From Chryseobacterium vaccae (GTDB lineage Bacteria; Bacteroidota; Bacteroidia; Flavobacteriales; Weeksellaceae): DNA of 64,000 nucleotides. A program made the translations under genes and the position numbers. Location of the stretch: NCBI RefSeq assembly GCF_009602705.1, contig NZ_VSWH01000001.1, positions 2,728,001 to 2,792,000 on the forward strand. The letters run 5' to 3'. Positions 27,491-37,615 of this stretch are shown here, piece after piece. Positions within the stretch are counted from its first letter, which is position 1, and each line of letters opens with the position of its first letter. The notes beneath the pieces are model-generated. The model searched no databases. It saw nothing but the letters and a program-made list of their open reading frames with translations, and had not been told where the DNA came from.

Positions 27491-28882
27491 CAGGGCTATA
27501 TTTTCAACATGGTGCGTCTGTGGAAACATATCTACAGGAAGTATTTTCACCAAGGTATAGTGTTCTTTCATCAAAGCAAGATCTCTGGCCTGTGTTGCTG
27601 AGTTACAGCTTACATAGACTACTTTTTCCGGGGAAAGCTTCAGGATCTGTTCTACCACTTTCTGGTGCATTCCGTCTCTTGGCGGATCTGTAATTAACAC
27701 ATCGGCTTTAGGGTGATTTTCAAGGAACTCGTCATTAAAGATATCTTTCATATCTCCACAGTAGAAAGTACAGTTATCAAGACCATTGAGCTCTGCATGC
27801 TCTATTGCAGCATCAATCGCCTCCTGAACGGATTCTATTCCGATGACCTGTTTTGCATTTCTTGCTACATATTGTGCAATAGTTCCTGTTCCTGTATATA
27901 GGTCATAAACAACTTCAGTTCCTTTCAGATCTGCAAATTCCAGGGTTTTTCTATATAATTCAAGAGCTTGTTTATAATTGGTCTGAAAAAAGGATTTTGG
28001 ACCTATTTTAAATTGAAGTCCATCCATTTCTTCCATCAGATAGCCTTCACCAAAGTAAACGTTGATATCCAGATCGTAAATAGAATCATTCGGTTTTGGA
28101 TTGATGGCATATACCAGTGTTTTAATCTGAGGGAATTTTTCCAGTAAAAACTCAAAAAGCTTTTCTCTGTTTTCTTTATCTTCCTGATAAAGCTGGAATA
28201 ATACCATCCACTCTCCTTTGGAGTTTTGTCTCATCATGAGTGTTCTCAGGAATCCTGCATGATTTCTTACATCGAAAAATTCAAGGCCGTTATTATCGCT
28301 GTATTCTTTTACGGCTAATCTTATGGCATTGGACGGGTCTTCCTGAAGGAAACATTCTTTAAGATCAAGAATTTTGCTCCACATTCCCGGAATATGGAAA
28401 CCAAGGGCATTCTTATCGTTGATATCCTCCTGTGAATTGACTTCATCCAAGGTCAGCCAACGTGCATTGGAAAACGAAAATTCCATTTTGTTTCTGTAGA
28501 AATATTGTTCTTCAGCACCCAGAATCGGCACGGTTACAAAGTCATCAATTCCGCCAATTCTTTTGATATTATTATAGACTTCTTCCTGTTTGAAATCGAG
28601 CTGTTTTTCATAGCTCATATTCTGCCATTTGCATCCACCGCAGGCTCCGAAATGGATACATTTAGGTGCTGTTCTGAAAGGAGATTCTTCTACAATTTCT
28701 ATGGCTTCTGCTTCAAAATATTTGGATTTAGCCTTCTTTACTCTGGCATTTACCAAATCCCCCGGTACTGCTCCTGAAACCAAAACAGTTTTACCATCCT
28801 CAGTTTTCCCTATGGCTACTCCTTTAGCCCCTGCAGCCAGAAGCCTGATATTTTCAAGAATTATATTCTTCTTCTTTTTCAT
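27476..28882 (-). CDS. rlmD: 23S rRNA (uracil-C5)-methyltransferase RlmD
   Basis: A 468-residue RumA/TrmA-type SAM-dependent methyltransferase acting on a 23S rRNA uracil (U1939 in E. coli). An N-terminal TRAM domain (about residues 1-65) is followed by iron-sulfur cysteines in CIHFGACGGC (Cys75, Cys81, Cys84). The SAM-binding block is YDLYTGTGTI, ITDPPRDGM carries the catalytic acid region, and VSCNSATQ contains the nucleophile Cys426. Length and order match the family. The start is the ATG that opens with a run of Lys residues. Confidence 0.94.
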   Translation of the reverse strand: MKKKKNIILENIRLLAAGAKGVAIGKTEDGKTVLVSGAVPGDLVNARVKKAKSKYFEAEAIEIVEESPFRTAPKCIHFGACGGCKWQNMSYEKQLDFKQEEVYNNIKRIGGIDDFVTVPILGAEEQYFYRNKMEFSFSNARWLTLDEVNSQEDINDKNALGFHIPGMWSKILDLKECFLQEDPSNAIRLAVKEYSDNNGLEFFDVRNHAGFLRTLMMRQNSKGEWMVLFQLYQEDKENREKLFEFLLEKFPQIKTLVYAINPKPNDSIYDLDINVYFGEGYLMEEMDGLQFKIGPKSFFQTNYKQALELYRKTLEFADLKGTEVVYDLYTGTGTIAQYVARNAKQVIGIESVQEAIDAAIEHAELNGLDNCTFYCGDMKDIFNDEFLENHPKADVLITDPPRDGMHQKVVEQILKLSPEKVVYVSCNSATQARDLALMKEHYTLVKILPVDMFPQTHHVENIALLIKK

Positions 28883-28990
28883 CCTTAAAATTCAATTTTT
28901 TCTAAGACTGGATGGAATCTTTCGGTCTCATCCCTCAATTTCTATTTTTCTAAATTATAAAACCTTCCGGCTTTATCCCGCAAAAATACA

Positions 28991-29025
28991 ATAAAAAAAA
29001 ACCTTATCCGAGGATAAGGTTTTCA
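28991..29025 (-). terminator. Terminator of the TlpA-like gene
   Basis: AACCTTATCC - GA - GGATAAGGTT, with a long A run on the plus-strand left side, which becomes a T run downstream of the minus-strand gene ending at 29042. Confidence 0.88.
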
Positions 29026-29041
29026 TGTATGTTAAAGTTTA

Positions 29042-30577
29042 CTATTTTACAGGTTCAGGCTGTGGATTTACAGGTTGTGCTGGCTGTGAAGGGTCTACCA
29101 TCATTCCTCCTCCAGGCTGAAGCTGGATATTAGGATTTACTTTAGGGGCTGTAAGACCCGTCTGCTTGTCCAGAATACTTACCAGATCCTGTTCTCCGAT
29201 ATTAACAAAAGATCTGCTGGCAATTTTACCGTCTTTATCAATCACTACGAAACATGGCAGCTTAAATCCATAGATTCCGTATTTTTTTGCAACGTCTGAG
29301 TTCAGACCTCCTTCACCGTATACATTTACTCCCGGAATACCTTTCAAAAGAGCATTGCTTGTTTTGATAAACTGATCTTTTGTATCATCTAAGTTCACAA
29401 ATGTGAAGTTCATTTTAGATTTATAGAAATTCACTACTTCTTTCAGAATTGGAACAGTTGCTTCTGCGATGTAGGGATTCCATGATGCATAGAATACAAG
29501 CATTGTTGGTTTTCCTTTTCCTTCTGAAATTTTATATGATTTCCCGTCTTGTTTAATTAATGAAGCATCCGGAGCTGCCTCTCCAACTTTCACACCAGTT
29601 ATTGCCAGGTGAAGATCTTTTAAACTCTTTTTAATTCCACTGTCTTTGATCTCTTCATTAATGATCTTAGAAACTCTGTCCAGTGCTTTAGGATCTGCTC
29701 CCGGACGCATATCCTGAGCAGCGATAAATGAAAGAAGATAATCTTTCTTCGTCTGTGGCGTTTCTTCTTTCTGGCTTTTCAAAAACTGAGAGAATAGTTC
29801 AGTTAAAGTTACCCCAGGATTATTAGCTACTTTAGGCTCAGCGAATTTCTGGAAATCAGCGTTATATTTGTTTAGTAGGTAGCTTCTGTAGATAGGGCTT
29901 GTCTTCAGCATTTTATCTTTATTCTCCTGCAGCTTGTCTTCATAATCCGTAAAGGCTTTTGTTACTTTAAAAGCTGGGCCTTCTGACATTTTCTTCATCA
30001 TTTCGTACTGCGCCATGATGGTAAGAACCGTACTTGAAACATCCATTTTCTTCCATTCTACGATGTCGTTATCAGGATTGAATTTCTTGATGTTCTCATC
30101 AATATTTTTCTTGATGTCGCTATCTATTTTCTGAACTCCTTGAAGAAATGTTTTTTCATCTTTTCTCATCAGTTCAGGAACGTTTGCTTTCTGTGCATAA
30201 GTTCCAAGATATTTTTGGGTAGCTACAAAGAAATCGTTATTCTTTTTAGCATCACCGGTAATCACATATTCCATAGGGAATGTAGCACCGTTACCGGAAA
30301 TATTTAAAGTTTGACCTGCTTTTAAATAAATCAGATTTCTTTTCTCTCCGTAAGAAATCTCATACATCCCGTCTTTCGGGGCATCAAAGGAACCGGAAAA
30401 ATTTCCGTTTTTATCTAGTCCTAAATTCACCAAAGGTAAGGTAGCAACACCGGAAGCCTCTATCAGCTCAATTCTTTCCAACGGTGATCCACCTGTGATT
30501 TTTCCTTTTACTTCAACTTTTTTTGAACAAGACATCGCAAAAACCGCGATGATAAACAATAAAAGATATTTTTTCAT
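29042..30577 (-). CDS. TlpA/AhpC-like thioredoxin-fold lipoprotein lacking CXXC
   Basis: A 511-residue lipoprotein (lipobox AMSC, Cys17). The N-terminal part (about 20-115) is DUF4369-like, then a helical region to about 325, then a thioredoxin fold (about 335-470) with VGEAAPDASL, TMLVFYASW, VNLDDTK and the cis-Pro strand KLPCFVVIDKDGKI. Where TlpA proteins carry WCxxC, this has WNPYI (Trp366, Asn367, Ile370), so both redox cysteines are absent. A Pro/Gln-rich tail of about 30 residues ends the protein. It is predicted to be periplasmic, attached to a membrane. Classical disulfide chemistry is ruled out by the sequence; a binding or structural role is inferred. Confidence 0.85.
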   Translation of the reverse strand: MKKYLLLFIIAVFAMSCSKKVEVKGKITGGSPLERIELIEASGVATLPLVNLGLDKNGNFSGSFDAPKDGMYEISYGEKRNLIYLKAGQTLNISGNGATFPMEYVITGDAKKNNDFFVATQKYLGTYAQKANVPELMRKDEKTFLQGVQKIDSDIKKNIDENIKKFNPDNDIVEWKKMDVSSTVLTIMAQYEMMKKMSEGPAFKVTKAFTDYEDKLQENKDKMLKTSPIYRSYLLNKYNADFQKFAEPKVANNPGVTLTELFSQFLKSQKEETPQTKKDYLLSFIAAQDMRPGADPKALDRVSKIINEEIKDSGIKKSLKDLHLAITGVKVGEAAPDASLIKQDGKSYKISEGKGKPTMLVFYASWNPYIAEATVPILKEVVNFYKSKMNFTFVNLDDTKDQFIKTSNALLKGIPGVNVYGEGGLNSDVAKKYGIYGFKLPCFVVIDKDGKIASRSFVNIGEQDLVSILDKQTGLTAPKVNPNIQLQPGGGMMVDPSQPAQPVNPQPEPVK

Positions 30578-30837
30578 TTCAATTTTTAATATTACACAAA
30601 AATACGCTTTTTAGGGCTTGTTAATTCACCCTGATTATTTTTTTTGAAAAATTTATAACAACCCTTTAATAAGGCATTATACAATGCTTTTTATCTTTGT
30701 CAGATTCTCTGATATTCACAGAATCTGCTGAAAGACCATTTTCACTGTACATTATTATATGCTCACCAAATATAGACTTATTCTATAAAGAGCACCAAGT
30801 ACTTTTCGGAACTTAACAAACTTTAACAGGAAAATAA
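30578..30837. other. Intergenic stretch without a gene
   Basis: About 260 bases between the TlpA-like gene start and the sdh terminator. It contains a candidate -7 box for the TlpA-like gene (30597-30604) and no ORF, RNA fold or repeat that I can name. Confidence 0.4.
30597..30604 (-). promoter_or_regulatory. Promoter -7 box for the TlpA-like gene
   Basis: CAAAAATA reads TATTTTTG on the minus strand, 20 bases before the ATG. No -33 partner is seen. Confidence 0.45.
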
Positions 30838-30839
30838 TT

Positions 30840-30876
30840 AAAAAAAATCGTCTCCAAAAATGAAGACGATTTTTTA
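30840..30876 (-). terminator. Terminator of the sdhCAB operon
   Basis: AAATCGTCT - loop - AGACGATTT (30844-30852 with 30863-30871) flanked by A and T runs, 18 bases from the sdhB stop. Confidence 0.88.
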
Positions 30877-30893
30877 TTGTATTTAAATCAATT

Positions 30894-31661
30894 CTATCCC
30901 TGATCTACAAGAGCAGCCATGTATTCTCTGTTCATTCTTGCGATATTCTCAAGAGAAATACCTTTAGGACATTCTATTTCACATGCTCCTGTGTTTGAAC
31001 AGTTTCCGAATCCTTCTTCATCCATTGCCTTCACCATGTTCAGAACTCTTCTCTTCGCTTCTACTCTACCCTGAGGAAGTAAAGCATACTGAGAAACCTT
31101 AGCTCCCACGAATAACATCGCAGATCCATTTTTACAAGTAGCTACACAAGCTCCACATCCGATACAAGCTGCAGCATCCATTGCTTTATCTGCATCTTCT
31201 TTAGGAACAGGAATTGCGTTGGCATCCAATGTATTACCGGAAGTATTCACAGAAATGAAACCACCTGCAGCCATTACTCTGTCGAATGCGCTTCTGTCTA
31301 CCATTAAGTCTTTAATCACCGGGAAAGCAGCACTTCTCCAAGGTTCAATAACGATCGTTTCTCCATCTTTGAACATTCTCATGTGAAGCTGGCAGGTTGT
31401 GATACCTGTGTCCGGCCCATGAGCTCTACCATTGATGTAAAGTGAACACATCCCGCAGATTCCCTCACGACAGTCGTGATCAAAAGCGATAGGTTCTTTA
31501 CCTTCGTTAATTAAATTTTCGTTCAGGATGTCTAACATTTCCAGAAAAGAAGAATCTGTAGACACATCTGATATTTTATAGGTCTCAAACTGACCTTTAG
31601 ATTTATTATTTTTTTGTCTCCAAATTTTCAGCGTAAGATGTAAGCCTTTTTTTGCACTCAT
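30894..31661 (-). CDS. sdhB: Succinate dehydrogenase/fumarate reductase iron-sulfur subunit
   Basis: A 255-residue subunit carrying electrons from the flavoprotein to the membrane cytochrome. It has the [2Fe-2S] ligands CREGICGMC (Cys64, Cys69, Cys72) with Cys90 in TTCQL, and the two ferredoxin-like groups [11 protein letters not shown] (Cys166-176) and [11 protein letters not shown] (Cys221-231). It is the third gene of sdhCAB on the minus strand, 28 bases after sdhA. The pattern resembles the Bacteroidota branch, whose complexes have a single di-heme cytochrome b subunit like the Wolinella fumarate reductase. Confidence 0.97.
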   Translation of the reverse strand: MSAKKGLHLTLKIWRQKNNKSKGQFETYKISDVSTDSSFLEMLDILNENLINEGKEPIAFDHDCREGICGMCSLYINGRAHGPDTGITTCQLHMRMFKDGETIVIEPWRSAAFPVIKDLMVDRSAFDRVMAAGGFISVNTSGNTLDANAIPVPKEDADKAMDAAACIGCGACVATCKNGSAMLFVGAKVSQYALLPQGRVEAKRRVLNMVKAMDEEGFGNCSNTGACEIECPKGISLENIARMNREYMAALVDQG

Positions 31662-31689
31662 AATGTTATATTTATAGGTTGGAGATTAT

Positions 31690-33702
31690 TTATTTGTAAC
31701 TTCTAGTTTTAACCTCGATGTTGTCATATATCAGTTCTTCTTTATGCAACACTTCCGCATTGATATTTTCACCCTGATATTCCCAAGCTCCGACGTATTT
31801 GTAGTTTACGTCATCTCTTTCCGCTTCACCATCCGGAGTTGCATGATCCCAACGGAAATGTCCGCCACAAGATTCTTCTCTGTTTAGCGCATCGATAGCC
31901 ATTAATTGACCTAATTCAAGGAAGTCTGCTACTCTGAATGCTTTTTCAAGTTCAGTGTTCATACCTTCACCTTCACCAGGTACTCTTACGTTTTTCCAGA
32001 AGTCATTTCTTACTTCTTCAATTTCTTTGATTGCTTCTGCCAATCCTTCAGGAGTTCTTCCCATTCCAACTTTGTTCCACATAATGTGTCCCAGTTTCTT
32101 GTGGAAGTGGTCTACTGAATGAGTTCCTTTGTTGTTCAAGAAGAAATCAATTTTATCTTTAATTCCTTTTTCAGCTTCAATAAACTCACCTGAATCGGTA
32201 GGAATAGTTCCTGTTCTGATGTCTGCTGCAAGATAATCTGCAATCGTGTAAGGAAGTACAAAATATCCGTCTGCAAGTCCCTGCATCAAGGCAGATGCTC
32301 CAAGTCTGTTCGCTCCGTGGTCTGAGAAGTTAGCTTCACCAATGACGAAACATCCCGGAATAGTAGACTGAAGGTTATAATCAACCCACACACCTCCCAT
32401 GGTATAGTGAACTGCAGGATAGATCTTCATTGGAGTTTTGTAAGGATCATCGGCTGTAATTTTTTCGTACATTACGAATAGGTTACCATATTTCTCCTCA
32501 ACCCAGCTCTTTCCTAGATCATAGATCTGCTGATCAGTTGGATTATGAATATGTTTTTCGATAGCGGCTTCTTTACCTTTCTTCATGATCTCTGTAGAGA
32601 AATCAAGGTAAACTCCTTCCTGAGTATCATTATTTTCGATTCCGAATCCGGCATCACATCTTTCCTTGGCTGCTCTTGAAGCAACGTCTCTAGGTACAAG
32701 GTTACCGAATGCAGGATATCTTCTTTCCAGATAGTAATCTCTGTCTTCTTCTTTAATATTTTCCGGTCTTAATTTACCTTCTCTGATGGCTACTGAATCT
32801 TCAATCTTTTTAGGAACCCAGATTCTTCCTGAGTTTCTTAGTGATTCAGACATCAAAGTCAGCTTAGACTGCTGAGTTCCGTGAACCGGGATACAAGTCG
32901 GGTGAATCTGTACGTAGCAAGGATTAGCGAAATATGCTCCTTTCTTGTGAATCTTCCAGGCTGCGGAAACGTTTGATCCCATTGCATTGGTAGAAAGGAA
33001 ATATACGTTTCCATACCCTCCTGAAGCGATTACTACAGCGTGAGCAGAGTGTCTTTCTATTTCACCTGTTACCAGGTTTCTTGCGATGATTCCTCTTGCT
33101 TTTCCATCAACAATGACAAGGTCTAACATTTCGTGACGGTTGTACATTTTGATTCTTCCTTTACCGATCTGACGGCTCATGGCAGAATAAGCACCTAATA
33201 ATAATTGCTGTCCTGTTTGTCCTTTTGCGTAGAAAGTTCTTTTTACCTGAACCCCACCAAATGAACGGTTATCTAACTGGCCGCCGTAATCTCTACCGAA
33301 AGGAACCCCTTGGGAAACACATTGGTCAATAATATTAGCAGAAACTTCAGCCAATCTGTAAACGTTGGCTTCTCTTGCTCTATAGTCACCACCTTTGATG
33401 GTATCGTAGAATAATCTGTATGTTGAATCCCCGTCACCCTGATAGTTTTTAGCAGCATTGATCCCCCCTTGAGCGGCAATTGAGTGTGCTCTTCTTGGAG
33501 AATCCTGATAACAGAATGCTTTTACATTATATCCCTGCTCTGCCAAAGTAGCAGCAGCAGAACCTCCTGCCAAACCTGTTCCTACAACAATAATATCAAT
33601 CTTATCTCTGTTGTTTGGGGCAACAAGGTTCATATGGTCTTTATGATTTTTCCATTTATCCTTTAGAGGACCTGCTGGAATTTTTGAATCTAATTTACTC
33701 AT
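31690..33702 (-). CDS. sdhA: Succinate dehydrogenase/fumarate reductase flavoprotein subunit
   Basis: A 670-residue flavoprotein that oxidises succinate to fumarate in the TCA cycle. The FAD-binding [10 protein letters not shown] (41-50) and the covalent FAD His73 in [10 protein letters not shown] are present. HPTCIP, the HYTMGG block and the C-terminal [16 protein letters not shown] supply substrate-binding and catalytic residues. It follows sdhC by 15 bases and precedes sdhB by 28. The enzyme faces the cytoplasm, bound to the inner membrane through SdhC. Confidence 0.98.
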   Translation of the reverse strand: MSKLDSKIPAGPLKDKWKNHKDHMNLVAPNNRDKIDIIVVGTGLAGGSAAATLAEQGYNVKAFCYQDSPRRAHSIAAQGGINAAKNYQGDGDSTYRLFYDTIKGGDYRAREANVYRLAEVSANIIDQCVSQGVPFGRDYGGQLDNRSFGGVQVKRTFYAKGQTGQQLLLGAYSAMSRQIGKGRIKMYNRHEMLDLVIVDGKARGIIARNLVTGEIERHSAHAVVIASGGYGNVYFLSTNAMGSNVSAAWKIHKKGAYFANPCYVQIHPTCIPVHGTQQSKLTLMSESLRNSGRIWVPKKIEDSVAIREGKLRPENIKEEDRDYYLERRYPAFGNLVPRDVASRAAKERCDAGFGIENNDTQEGVYLDFSTEIMKKGKEAAIEKHIHNPTDQQIYDLGKSWVEEKYGNLFVMYEKITADDPYKTPMKIYPAVHYTMGGVWVDYNLQSTIPGCFVIGEANFSDHGANRLGASALMQGLADGYFVLPYTIADYLAADIRTGTIPTDSGEFIEAEKGIKDKIDFFLNNKGTHSVDHFHKKLGHIMWNKVGMGRTPEGLAEAIKEIEEVRNDFWKNVRVPGEGEGMNTELEKAFRVADFLELGQLMAIDALNREESCGGHFRWDHATPDGEAERDDVNYKYVGAWEYQGENINAEVLHKEELIYDNIEVKTRSYK

Positions 33703-33717
33703 ATTAGTATATTGATA

Positions 33718-34380
33718 TTATTGAGTTACAAAGTGATAAATTGCGATAAAAATAAAACCTGCAGGAATAAGGATTGAATACCATTTTCCGAAAGCTTTAA
33801 TTACCGGAGTATATTTTGGATGTCTTGCACCGATTGACTGGAATGAAGACTGGAATCCGTGAGCTAAGTGTAGTCCTAACAGAACAAAAGAGATCACGTA
33901 TAGAGCAACTCTCCAAAGGTCTGCAAACTTCTCGTGCAGTTCCGGCCAGAAACGTTCAGCATCAGGAGCTTTTCCATCAACATACTTATATGTAATTTCA
34001 TGAAGCCAGAAATCATATAAGTGAAGCGCAAGGAAAGCCAGAACAACAGCACCGGAAATAATCATATTTCTGGACATCCATGAAGAGTTCACAGAAGGGT
34101 TGTTTGATTCGTACTTTACCGGACGTGCTTTATTATTCTTGATTTCCAATACAAATCCCATTACAAAATGGAAAATTACTGCAAAGCCAAGAATAGGCTG
34201 CATTAAGAACTGCACAAACGGATTATAGCCCATAAAGTCAGATGCCGTATTGAAAGCATCACGGTTAAGAACTGATAATAAGTTGGTTGTCAAATGCAGT
34301 ATAAGAAAAATCAGCAAAAACATAGCTGATAATGCCATAGCATATTTTCTACCTATCGTAGAACTCGTTAAACCTGCCAT
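33718..34380 (-). CDS. sdhC: Succinate dehydrogenase cytochrome b subunit
   Basis: A 220-residue membrane anchor with five hydrophobic segments, the single-subunit cytochrome b558 form rather than the SdhC/SdhD pair. His residues in LHLTTNLL, FHFVMGF, LHLYDFWLH and LHLAHGFQSSF are candidates for the two heme b groups and quinone site. It is first in the operon, 15 bases before sdhA. Confidence 0.95.
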   Translation of the reverse strand: MAGLTSSTIGRKYAMALSAMFLLIFLILHLTTNLLSVLNRDAFNTASDFMGYNPFVQFLMQPILGFAVIFHFVMGFVLEIKNNKARPVKYESNNPSVNSSWMSRNMIISGAVVLAFLALHLYDFWLHEITYKYVDGKAPDAERFWPELHEKFADLWRVALYVISFVLLGLHLAHGFQSSFQSIGARHPKYTPVIKAFGKWYSILIPAGFIFIAIYHFVTQ

Positions 34381-34403
34381 ATAAGTTTAAATTTGAATTT
34401 CCA

Positions 34404-34411
34404 CAAAATTA
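34404..34411 (-). promoter_or_regulatory. Promoter -7 box for sdhCAB
   Basis: CAAAATTA reads TAATTTTG on the minus strand, 24 bases before the sdhC ATG. The -33 element is unclear. Confidence 0.45.
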
Positions 34412-34523
34412 AGAAATGTTAACAATATCGAAAAGTGAGAAATCTCACAATTAGCCAGTTTGTAACCTTTCTAAATAAGAATCTAATCCGTTGTAAATGC
34501 AGGAAAAATGAATTTCAAAAAGG

Positions 34524-36299
34524 TTATTTTAAATCATAAATTTCACCTTCATATTCAATACGTCCTGTCGTCATTGGAAATGTCTTTAAATTAAAGCTCC
34601 GGACCCGTCTGGAAGAGCAGTAAGGGTTGATAATAAACTTCCGGATCTTCTCTTTTTCTGAGCTTTCAGAAATCCAAAATTCAACTTTATTTCCTTTTTT
34701 TATTGAAAAAATTCTGCTTTGATTTACCTTATAAAAAAGAATTTCACTCCTTTGACTTTCATACACATTACATCCTGTCCGAAAAATAAAAAATACAACC
34801 ATTACTGCCAGCAGTCTGGTCCCGTTTCCAAGGCTGTATTTCCGGAGCAGAACCCCCGTCATATAAACCATTACAAAGAGGAGAAACACTTCAACCACAT
34901 TCATCGGAATATTTGTATAAAACAATGATTCAAATTTTGCAAACCAATGAATGACTTTCAAAAGAATATCAATAAAGAAATCATAGATTACATTGAGCAA
35001 TGTGAAATCGAGCTGCAGAGTGATAAGAATGGTCATCAGAAATGAAAATACAATAACGAATTCCGAAAAGGGTACGATCAGGATATTGGCAGGAAAGGAA
35101 ATAAGGGAAAACTGATGAAAGTAATACAGAACCAATGGCAACGTTGCGAGCTGTGCAGACAGTGATAGGGTAACTGTATTGAACAGTAGTTTTTTCAAAT
35201 AATGATCCTGTTTAGGAAAATACCGCAGCAAAGGCTGATTCAGCCAAAAGATGCCCAAAACAGCCAGAAAGCTAAGCTGAAATCCCACGTCAAAGATCTG
35301 TTGCGTATCCAGACACAGAATAATCAATGCCGACAGGGAAAGGGAATGAAGCAGGTCCGGTTTTCTCTGAAGCAGTACATATACAAAATATACACTCAGC
35401 ATAATACATGAGCGGACTACCGAGTTTCCGAATCCTATGAATCCTGCAAATAGCCAGATGAAAAGCAAACTTATGACCACCACATATTTTCTGAAGTACA
35501 GAGGGCAGAAACGGGTAAACAGAAAATAAAAAATACCGAAGATTACAATAACATGTGTTCCGGATATCGCCAGAAAATGAACCAATCCTGACCTGCTGAA
35601 ATCCTGTACGGTATCAAGATCAGTTTCTGTCCTGTCTGCCAGAATCATTCCTTTTAAAAACTCCCGGGTTTTACCGGACATTTCTGCATGATCAATTTTC
35701 TTCAGTACATGAAGCCGCTGCTGCTTAATTTTTTCAGCAAAGGTTAAATCATTCCTTACAGATGACGATACTTCTCTTGAAATATAACATTGATATTCAA
35801 TACCATTCCTTTTTAAATATGCTGCATAATTAAACTGGAAATCATAGGGCGGCGGCTCCGGTTTTGAAATGTAAGCTTCTGCTTTATAGTAATGTTTAAA
35901 ATCCAGTTCATTATTCTTTTTAGGGATATAAATGACCGCTGACAACTTTCGATTTCCAACCTGAGCCTCTGCTTCATATTTTTTATTTTTCTCAGTAGAA
36001 TTTAATTTTTTTGAGATTTTAAAAACAATTGCTTCACTGGAAGAAAATGAATATTTCTGAGGCTGAAAAGTATTGAAAAAATGAAGAGCCACAGCTACTC
36101 CGAAAAACATCAGCCCCAGCAGAACCGGCTTTGATTGATGCAGCCAATAAGAATGAAAAAAATTCAGAATCAGGATCAGAATACAACCTGAAATGACAAA
36201 ATAAACAGATTTTCCACTCAGCAAAAAGTGATCCTGAAAAAAAATCCCCAGAATAAAGCACACGGTAAGAGTAAGGATAGGCTGTTTATTCACCATCAA
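34524..36299 (-). CDS. comEC: ComEC/Rec2 family DNA uptake channel protein
   Basis: A 591-residue polytopic inner-membrane protein. The N-terminus has two or three membrane helices, then an OB-like soluble region (about 95-200, with YEAEAQVGNRKLSAVIYIP). The competence domain core follows, with SRSGLVHFLAISGTHV (about residues 230-247) and several further helices to about 510. The ComEC core forms the channel for single-stranded DNA entry in natural transformation. The C-terminal metallo-beta-lactamase domain of longer ComEC proteins is missing; the last 80 residues are a short unrelated-looking domain. Truncated ComEC forms of this length are common in Bacteroidota as I recall. It stands alone between sdhC and a GH99-like gene. 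Confidence 0.9.
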   Translation of the reverse strand: MMVNKQPILTLTVCFILGIFFQDHFLLSGKSVYFVISGCILILILNFFHSYWLHQSKPVLLGLMFFGVAVALHFFNTFQPQKYSFSSSEAIVFKISKKLNSTEKNKKYEAEAQVGNRKLSAVIYIPKKNNELDFKHYYKAEAYISKPEPPPYDFQFNYAAYLKRNGIEYQCYISREVSSSVRNDLTFAEKIKQQRLHVLKKIDHAEMSGKTREFLKGMILADRTETDLDTVQDFSRSGLVHFLAISGTHVIVIFGIFYFLFTRFCPLYFRKYVVVISLLFIWLFAGFIGFGNSVVRSCIMLSVYFVYVLLQRKPDLLHSLSLSALIILCLDTQQIFDVGFQLSFLAVLGIFWLNQPLLRYFPKQDHYLKKLLFNTVTLSLSAQLATLPLVLYYFHQFSLISFPANILIVPFSEFVIVFSFLMTILITLQLDFTLLNVIYDFFIDILLKVIHWFAKFESLFYTNIPMNVVEVFLLFVMVYMTGVLLRKYSLGNGTRLLAVMVVFFIFRTGCNVYESQRSEILFYKVNQSRIFSIKKGNKVEFWISESSEKEKIRKFIINPYCSSRRVRSFNLKTFPMTTGRIEYEGEIYDLK

Positions 36300-36472
36300 T
36301 ATTTAGACATAAAAATTATTGATTTCTATGTCCTGCTGCTAACACTGGTTTTGCAGAGTTACAGCATTTTCACCTAATGAATAAACAATAGGAAGCTTTA
36401 ATATTTACTATAAAACCAAGAGTTCATAAAAAAATTAAAACTATCCTTTATAAAATCGTTTTGTACCGGAAT

Positions 36473-37555
36473 TTATTTTTCCAAGAACCGGTCTGCCAGT
36501 CTTTTGGTTTCTTTAATGTAAAACCGTGGATCTTTTCCATAATCTTCGTAGGTAAAATCTCCTGCCTTTTTAGATACTGCAGGTTCTATCTGTGTTCCCT
36601 CATGCCATTCGTTGAATGAAGTTACACCTATCAGTTCCGGCTTAACTTTTATGGCTGCATCAAACATTCTTTCGTAATACTTTCCGTTTTCTCTGCTTTT
36701 AAAATTTGCTCCATTCCAGGGTCTTATTCTTGTATCAGAATATCCGGGGCCAACACACGGAATAAAAATAAGACGATGTTCTTTTGCATATTGGGACAGG
36801 TAATCCCAATTGGAAACTGTACTCCCGAAGACAAAGCCTTCACTGGCAAAGTAAGTATAAAATCCATCAAAGCCTGCCTTATCAAAGAAAACCGCATCAT
36901 TTTTTTCTACCCATAAACCAATATAAAGGGCATCCAGATCTGTTTTCCTGAGTGTTTCCTTTCCGTTTTCGGAAAGTAATTTCGACCATTCTTCCGGAGA
37001 AATTTTATAACTGTCGTATACATAAAACAAAGGCTTCCCCTCTTTTCTGTAAAAAGCATGATGGCCGGAATAGGTATGAATCAGATAGGAAATCTGTTCT
37101 TTAAATTCAGAAATATTTTTATAGAAAGGCTCTATATGAAAGGCAATTTTAAGCCCCTGCCGGTCAGCGGCATCAAGATATTTTGTAACACTTTTATCGG
37201 TATATGAATCTTTGCCCAGCCAGCTTATGACGACAACTCCAACGCCGGAATCTTTGATCATTTTCATATGTTTACCGATAATTTCAGAATCATTGGAACT
37301 GTAATTTCCTAAAGCCGGATAGAAATTAGCTCCGATATCGTCACCGCCTTTATAGTTTCCCAGATTATTCCATTGAGGATCTTTCCAATGCGGAAGAATA
37401 TCATGATTCCAGTGATGATACTGTCTATCAACAGCAGGATTTCCGTACCAGCCGTAATAGAAGACCTGTATCTTTTCCCGTGCACTTTGCGCAGAAAGTT
37501 CTGATAATGAAAAGAGCACTATGAAAAACGCCAGTAAATTTTTAAAATAATTCAT
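36473..37555 (-). CDS. Glycoside hydrolase family 99-like protein (endo-alpha-mannosidase type)
   Basis: About 360 residues with a signal peptide (ends LSAQ). The motifs FYYGWYGNP, HHWNHDILPHW, IGANFYPALGNYSSND, HIEPFY and above all TSFNEWHEGTQIEPA match the GH99 endo-alpha-1,2-mannosidase/mannanase family. NEWHEG holds the two catalytic Glu residues (Glu320 and Glu323 when counted from the upstream Met at 37567). The ATG at 37555 directly opens the signal peptide; 37567 adds four residues and cannot be excluded. The protein is exported, probably to the periplasm. No SusC/SusD genes adjoin, so it is not in a visible polysaccharide utilisation locus. It lies 60 bases downstream of lpxB on the same strand. 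Confidence 0.86.
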   Translation of the reverse strand: MNYFKNLLAFFIVLFSLSELSAQSAREKIQVFYYGWYGNPAVDRQYHHWNHDILPHWKDPQWNNLGNYKGGDDIGANFYPALGNYSSNDSEIIGKHMKMIKDSGVGVVVISWLGKDSYTDKSVTKYLDAADRQGLKIAFHIEPFYKNISEFKEQISYLIHTYSGHHAFYRKEGKPLFYVYDSYKISPEEWSKLLSENGKETLRKTDLDALYIGLWVEKNDAVFFDKAGFDGFYTYFASEGFVFGSTVSNWDYLSQYAKEHRLIFIPCVGPGYSDTRIRPWNGANFKSRENGKYYERMFDAAIKVKPELIGVTSFNEWHEGTQIEPAVSKKAGDFTYEDYGKDPRFYIKETKRLADRFLEK

Positions 37556-37615
37556 GTTAATCCGCATACACTCACAGTATTATTAACAAATTGCTCTGAA
37601 ATATCTATTCCATAA

